Source: Pycnopodia helianthoides
Taxonomy: Eukaryota; Echinodermata; Asteroidea; Forcipulatida; Asteriidae
Assembly (NCBI GenBank): GCA_032158295.1
Contig: CM063262.1
Coordinates: 6,109,394-6,173,393 of the forward strand
Direction: 5' to 3'
DNA length: 64,000 bases
In this document: one piece after another, positions 62,301 to 64,000 of the stretch
How positions within the stretch are numbered: the first letter of the stretch is position 1
How the letters are laid out: each line of letters starts with the position of its first letter
Notes under the pieces: model-generated
Databases searched by the model: none
What the model was told of the DNA's origin: nothing
The model's input: only the letters and a program-made list of their open reading frames with translations
Made by a program: the position numbers and the translations under genes

Positions 62301-63497
62301 GTGTGAGCTGGGTAAGAAGTACTTACATTTGTTATCGCCACCTTTGAGTCAGTGAGGGTATAGATTAAAAAATAAACGTTTTCCACTGTTTAGAAAAAGC
62401 TGTACTTTATCTTAATTCATAGAGAGTATGCGCACCAAGAATATGAGTTTTGCAAACTTTTAACAATAAGTGTTAGAGTTACAAAACTCATACTAAACAT
62501 ACTGATATGATAATATTGGTATATTGGACGGAGTGCATTTGGGCAATGAAAGTAATCGGTACTAATTTTTTGTGACGTCACACAGTGGAATGCTCAGCAG
62601 GCTGTATTGATCTGGAGGTGTGCGTTGACGGCGCTTGCACCTGTTACCCGGGATATTTTCTCAACACTGACAATAAGCCTTGCAAAGGTAAACGAAATAA
62701 TGACCAAAAGTTCTTTCCAAGGAAAATTTATTTAGCACTATACTACAAACAAATTGTGCCTTGTGACCTCGGAACTGGAGCACGCTCTGCGATGGGGTCT
62801 ATGGTGTTTTGTACACCGGAGAGAAAGAACGACGAAACTACTGTAATCTTGTTTTTGTAGGGAGACCACATTTCATCTGACCAATGGGAACTATTTTTTC
62901 CGCCTGTATTTTTCTGAAACAAGCATTAGTCTTTTCAGCGCTATTTTATGCCCTTTTGGTATTTTTGCTCAAAGATAATTTGTAATAACAACTGCATTTG
63001 TCTGCGTGTATAATGGAAACATAATTTAAAATACATTTAAATTTACTTTGAAATAGCTTGTAAAATGTAACATTTTATTATGGTAATTTTAATCTCAAAG
63101 GTCCAGGTATCAAATGGGGGAGGGCCCGGGGTGGGGTGGGGGGAGGTGGGTGAGCACGGACATAAATTGTGATGGGAGGGGGGTGGGGACGTCGCCGTCC
63201 CGGCCCCCATTAGTTACAAACACCACTGATTAGAACTGAAAAGGAAGCAGTTAGTCCTAAGTAGTGTCAACGTGATCTAAATTTGGATGTACCCTTAGAG
63301 CATAACTTTACTGACCATGACTTTGCATTTTTAGAGTGTATTTACTCTTCGATCCTTCATTTATCCAGGCGGTGGCTGTGGTGAGATGATACACGACTGC
63401 ACTGACATGGAGGCTTGCAACAACACGATCGGAGGCTACGAGTGCCCATGCATGGTTGGCTTCCTCAGAGGTCAAGGGGTCAACGCAACATGTGACG
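47236..63497 (+). CDS. Secreted EMI- and EGF-repeat protein, 3' end outside window
   Basis: Fifteen exons on the plus strand: 47236-47309, 48916-49035, 49916-50016, 50518-50610, 51800-51931, 52986-53114, 54162-54287, 55923-56057, 57033-57163, 59144-59269, 60457-60582, 60984-61097, 62195-62311, 62586-62687, 63369-63497. Order: signal peptide, EMI domain over two exons (ending ECCTGWRRDRYGKC), one plain EGF, four calcium-binding EGFs (DIDEC-type), then a further run of EGF-like modules of mixed type. One module per exon and phase-1 introns are typical of shuffled matrix proteins. The EMI-then-EGF order recalls MEGF6 and EGFL7-type proteins; orthology cannot be settled by eye. It is probably extracellular, acting in matrix or cell adhesion. 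Introns contain SINEs, MITEs and LINE remnants. The gene runs past the right edge. Confidence 0.9.
47449..47576. repeat. GGGCCCAATTTC-family MITE fragment
   Basis: Body segment GTTACCAGCCAAACTACCAC and flanks match 5407-5603; the terminal repeats are lost. Confidence 0.6.
48916..49035 (+). CDS. EMI/EGF gene exon 2, EMI domain first half
   Basis: Reads PNECTVRYSYPSTTYRTVYY and then TERYTYRCGWCNWRRCSGS. The N-x-C start and the Tyr/Thr-rich strand followed by Cys fit an EMI domain. Confidence 0.85.
49916..50016 (+). CDS. EMI/EGF gene exon 3, EMI domain second half
   Basis: Reads RASYNQYYRQTLYATRVECC then TGWRRDRYGKCSM. CCxGW is the EMI hallmark. Phase 2 in, phase 1 out. Confidence 0.9.
50518..50610 (+). 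CDS. EMI/EGF gene exon 4, plain EGF
   Basis: Reads ICNPSCIYGKCVRPNFCSCK then PGYTGSRCSR. Six cysteines in EGF spacing, without the calcium-binding DxDE start. Phase 1 at both ends. Confidence 0.92.
51005..51625 (+). repeat. tRNA-Leu-like SINE interrupted by ~300 bp
   Basis: The head has CCGAGCTGTTATTAAGAGC and GACTCAAGCTCTGGTGCTTC. It stops at GGGGTTGTT (51155) and resumes at GTTGTGCAAGTATAAGAACT (51455). The insert contains palindromic TGTAGATT/AATCTACA motifs. Confidence 0.65.
51800..51931 (+). CDS. EMI/EGF gene exon 5, calcium-binding EGF
   Basis: Starts DIDECMLQPNAVIQCDHMCI, then NSIGSYRCECNSGYRLDSD. The DIDEC start, the Asn after the third Cys and the aromatic residue make a cbEGF. Phase 1 at both ends. 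Confidence 0.94.
52409..52925 (+). repeat. tRNA-Leu-like SINE interrupted by a 160-bp element
   Basis: Head GTCGTGGCCGAGCGGTTAAG then AGCACCGG; broken at 52439-52598; resumes ACTCAAGCTCCAGTGCTGCT with B-box GGGTTCGAGTCCC. The tail runs to GGTGTTATTACCAGAAGAA. Confidence 0.8.
52439..52598. mobile_element. 160-bp MITE with CACCGG target duplication
   Basis: CACCGG flanks both sides (52433-52438 and 52599-52604). Both ends carry an ATTCTGTxCCCCC motif in inverted form. No ORF. Confidence 0.75.
52986..53114 (+). CDS. EMI/EGF gene exon 6, calcium-binding-type EGF
   Basis: Reads NIDECSMTRTNNCHQKCKDT then LGSFTCYCYEGYMLLEPERVE. The first Asp of DIDEC becomes Asn through the codon split. Phase 1 at both ends. 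Confidence 0.93.
53294..53375 (+). repeat. tRNA-like SINE head
   Basis: A-box TAGCTCAGCTGG and B-box GGTTCAAATCC; the acceptor and anticodon stems do not pair. Same type as 4848-4920. Confidence 0.55.
53649..53976. repeat. TATAGACCATG-family MITE
   Basis: Left end TAGACCATGTAACATTTGCT and right end TTTACTTGGTCTATA; most of the interior is present. Confidence 0.7.
54162..54287 (+). CDS. EMI/EGF gene exon 7, EGF module
   Basis: Reads DINDCEGNSMLCQQLCMNEI then GRNATCGCKKGYELLSDARSC. Phase 1 at both ends. Confidence 0.93.
54735..54935 (+). repeat. Dispersed repeat, related to 45690-45905
   Basis: CCTTATGGAGACC ... GGTCTCCATAAG ... GGTTGCTCCACAAGGAATTT. Confidence 0.7.
55120..55500. repeat. Dispersed repeat, related to 63530-63870
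   Basis: Shares GAAGGTTCCACTA, TACTGGC, CAGCAAG, GTAGGTCTGTAT and TGTCCAGCC/TGTCGCCCC in order. Confidence 0.6.
55923..56057 (+). CDS. EMI/EGF gene exon 8, calcium-binding EGF
   Basis: Reads DINECTTDVKSNQHDCDQEC then LNAVGNFTCSCYEGYELGMD. Contains an NFT glycosylation site. Phase 1 at both ends. Confidence 0.94.
56082..56575 (-). pseudogene. LINE 3' end, minus strand
   Basis: The minus strand from about 56575 reads NLIPDLKKSLTLKSF and then KLKHHLL, the C-terminal tail seen in many non-LTR reverse transcriptases (a W-x-x-L-P-x-x-I/L-R ... F-K-x-x-L-K pattern). It then runs through about 400 bp of 3' UTR to a TTGAATTGAATTGAATTGAA tail at 56082-56101. It is 5'-truncated and carries a frameshift. 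Confidence 0.7.
57033..57163 (+). CDS. EMI/EGF gene exon 9, incomplete EGF module
   Basis: Starts DIDECAPKSMNCDKIQICRN then GGAGPGSNCSYYIDGSLTEL. The last two EGF cysteines are missing, and the GTACGT donor leaves the exon in phase 0, whereas the next recognised exon needs phase 1. Either an exon was missed between 57164 and 59143 or this module is degenerate. Confidence 0.75.
57164..59143. other. Intron 9 of the EMI/EGF gene
   Basis: No EGF-coding exon found, although a phase-restoring one is expected. A 17-nt segment 57436-57452 has good splice borders but the wrong length to restore phase. 59028-59077 is a right end of the GGGCCCAATTTC family (ATGAAATTGGGCCC). Confidence 0.45.
59144..59269 (+). 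CDS. EMI/EGF gene exon 10, EGF-like module
   Basis: Reads GDLSTVNCSKLLICRQIGFD then YTCACVEEEGHSLSNVTVNL. Cys spacing is like EGF but the last Cys is lacking. Phase 1 at both ends. Confidence 0.82.
59288..59800 (+). pseudogene. Degenerate LINE reverse transcriptase fragment
   Basis: Reads DFDSVNHTLLLSKLNLYGVR then GCALQWFTDY and a stop. Later, out of frame, come a FANDTTI box (a mutated xADD) and NPMKTKCIFFNKS. CR1/Jockey-like pattern. It begins 19 bp after exon 10, so the element landed close to the donor site. Confidence 0.8.
59970..60400 (+). repeat. Dispersed repeat, related to 40250-40700
   Basis: Same order of conserved blocks as the copy at 40250, including ACGTCGAATCCATCCACGTT. Confidence 0.65.
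60457..60582 (+). CDS. EMI/EGF gene exon 11, EGF module
   Basis: Reads NCFNADPSNPTKLHVCRNST then GTRTCICVEGYHLEIDNTFCQ. Phase 1 at both ends. Confidence 0.88.
60984..61097 (+). CDS. EMI/EGF gene exon 12, EGF module
   Basis: Reads GEDLHNCTSMQYCKNTQGGY then ECPCKDGYLNNTETGECD. Phase 1 at both ends. Confidence 0.9.
61517..61560 (+). repeat. TGGCTA/TGGCTG minisatellite
   Basis: Six to seven units of TGGCTR in an intron. Similar GGCTAC units lie at about 57970-58000. Confidence 0.75.
62195..62311 (+). CDS. EMI/EGF gene exon 13, calcium-binding EGF
   Basis: Reads DIDECSTDYMNCPDVQICKN then NGSAIVCECLEGGINVCEL. Closest in layout to exon 9, which suggests an internal duplication. Phase 1 at both ends. 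Confidence 0.92.
62586..62687 (+). CDS. EMI/EGF gene exon 14, EGF module
   Basis: Reads ECSAGCIDLEVCVDGACTCY then PGYFLNTDNKPCK. Phase 1 at both ends. Confidence 0.9.
63369..63497 (+). CDS. EMI/EGF gene exon 15, EGF module, last in window
   Basis: Reads GGCGEMIHDCTDMEACNNTI then GGYECPCMVGFLRGQGVNAT. Phase 1 at both ends, so coding continues to the right of the window. Confidence 0.92.
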
Positions 63498-63529
63498 GTA
63501 AATAGGAAAACTTAAAACTATCCTTAAGT

Positions 63530-63870
63530 GAGGGAGTAACCCCAGGACTTACACAAAATGCGGGAAGGTTCCACTAGTTACTGGCACCCCAGTAAGCCAG
63601 GGTAGTGGTGTTTGAAACCACAGAGCCCCCACAGAACCATCAGCAAGTCAATTGAAAGTCTGTGACAAAGAATAGGAGGGTTAGTTATGGGTAGGTCTGT
63701 ATATCTGTTCATTTTTGTGCACAAAGCATATGAGTGAAAATATTTTGTCGCCCCTGAAATAAAAAACCCACAAACAAACAAACAAACAAACTACAAATCT
63801 ATGAGACTTGACCACCCTTTTAGATAAGTGGAATTGTCCAGTCTAGGAAATTAAGGACTTTGACTCTCAC
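63530..63870. repeat. Dispersed repeat, related to 55120-55500
   Basis: Conserved blocks as in the first copy; includes a CAAA microsatellite at about 63771-63790. Confidence 0.6.
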
Positions 63871-64000
63871 ATGGAAATGCACTCTGCAGAAAACAGTGAA
63901 ATAAATAACACAATATGCCATGAATTGACTAGGTGGCGAGACAACCCAAATTACAGGGTGATCTGGGCATGAAGACATTTTGTGAAAACAATCGAATTCA

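Overview
The window reads as nuclear DNA of a deuterostome invertebrate, most likely an echinoderm and perhaps a sea star. Exons are short, introns are long with GT-AG borders, interspersed repeats are dense, and there is a lineage-expanded type of secreted EMI/EGF-repeat protein. The sea-star guess is inference from the repeat style, not a database match. No operons, CRISPR arrays, viral genes or convincing rRNA/tRNA genes are visible.

Three protein-coding genes can be supported. (1) About 1.3-15.35 kb, minus strand: glycerol kinase (GK). Twelve exons cover roughly residues 1-408; the last exons lie beyond the left edge. Splice phases agree at all junctions. Exon 3, however, lacks one base compared with the reading frame, so as written the gene carries a frameshift. 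(2) 34.5-35.83 kb, plus strand: a 443-residue glycosyltransferase family 92 (DUF23) type II membrane protein in one coding exon, probably with a spliced 5' leader. (3) 47.24 kb to the right edge, plus strand: a secreted or matrix protein with a signal peptide, a split EMI domain and at least twelve EGF-type modules, one per exon. Almost all its introns are phase 1, and it continues past the window.

The rest is mostly mobile-element debris. 15.4-34.5 kb and 35.9-47.2 kb are repeat-rich intergenic DNA. I can define several families by internal comparison: TTAA-flanked MITEs beginning TTAAAGG; a family ending GGGCCCAATTTCATAGAGC; a TATAGACCATG family; an ATGTTTAGCGTCC family; tRNA-like SINEs of two types; large foldback elements with CGACAAC-type subrepeats; LINE reverse-transcriptase remnants; and sequences that resemble Penelope-associated hammerhead ribozymes. 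Many are nested, which gives clean evidence for insertion sites and target duplications. The most interesting structure is a core of about 70 bp shared by otherwise different TTAA-flanked families in both orientations.

The three genes have no evident functional link: glycerol metabolism, Golgi glycosylation, extracellular matrix or secreted adhesion. All calls come from reading the sequence; no searches were run.
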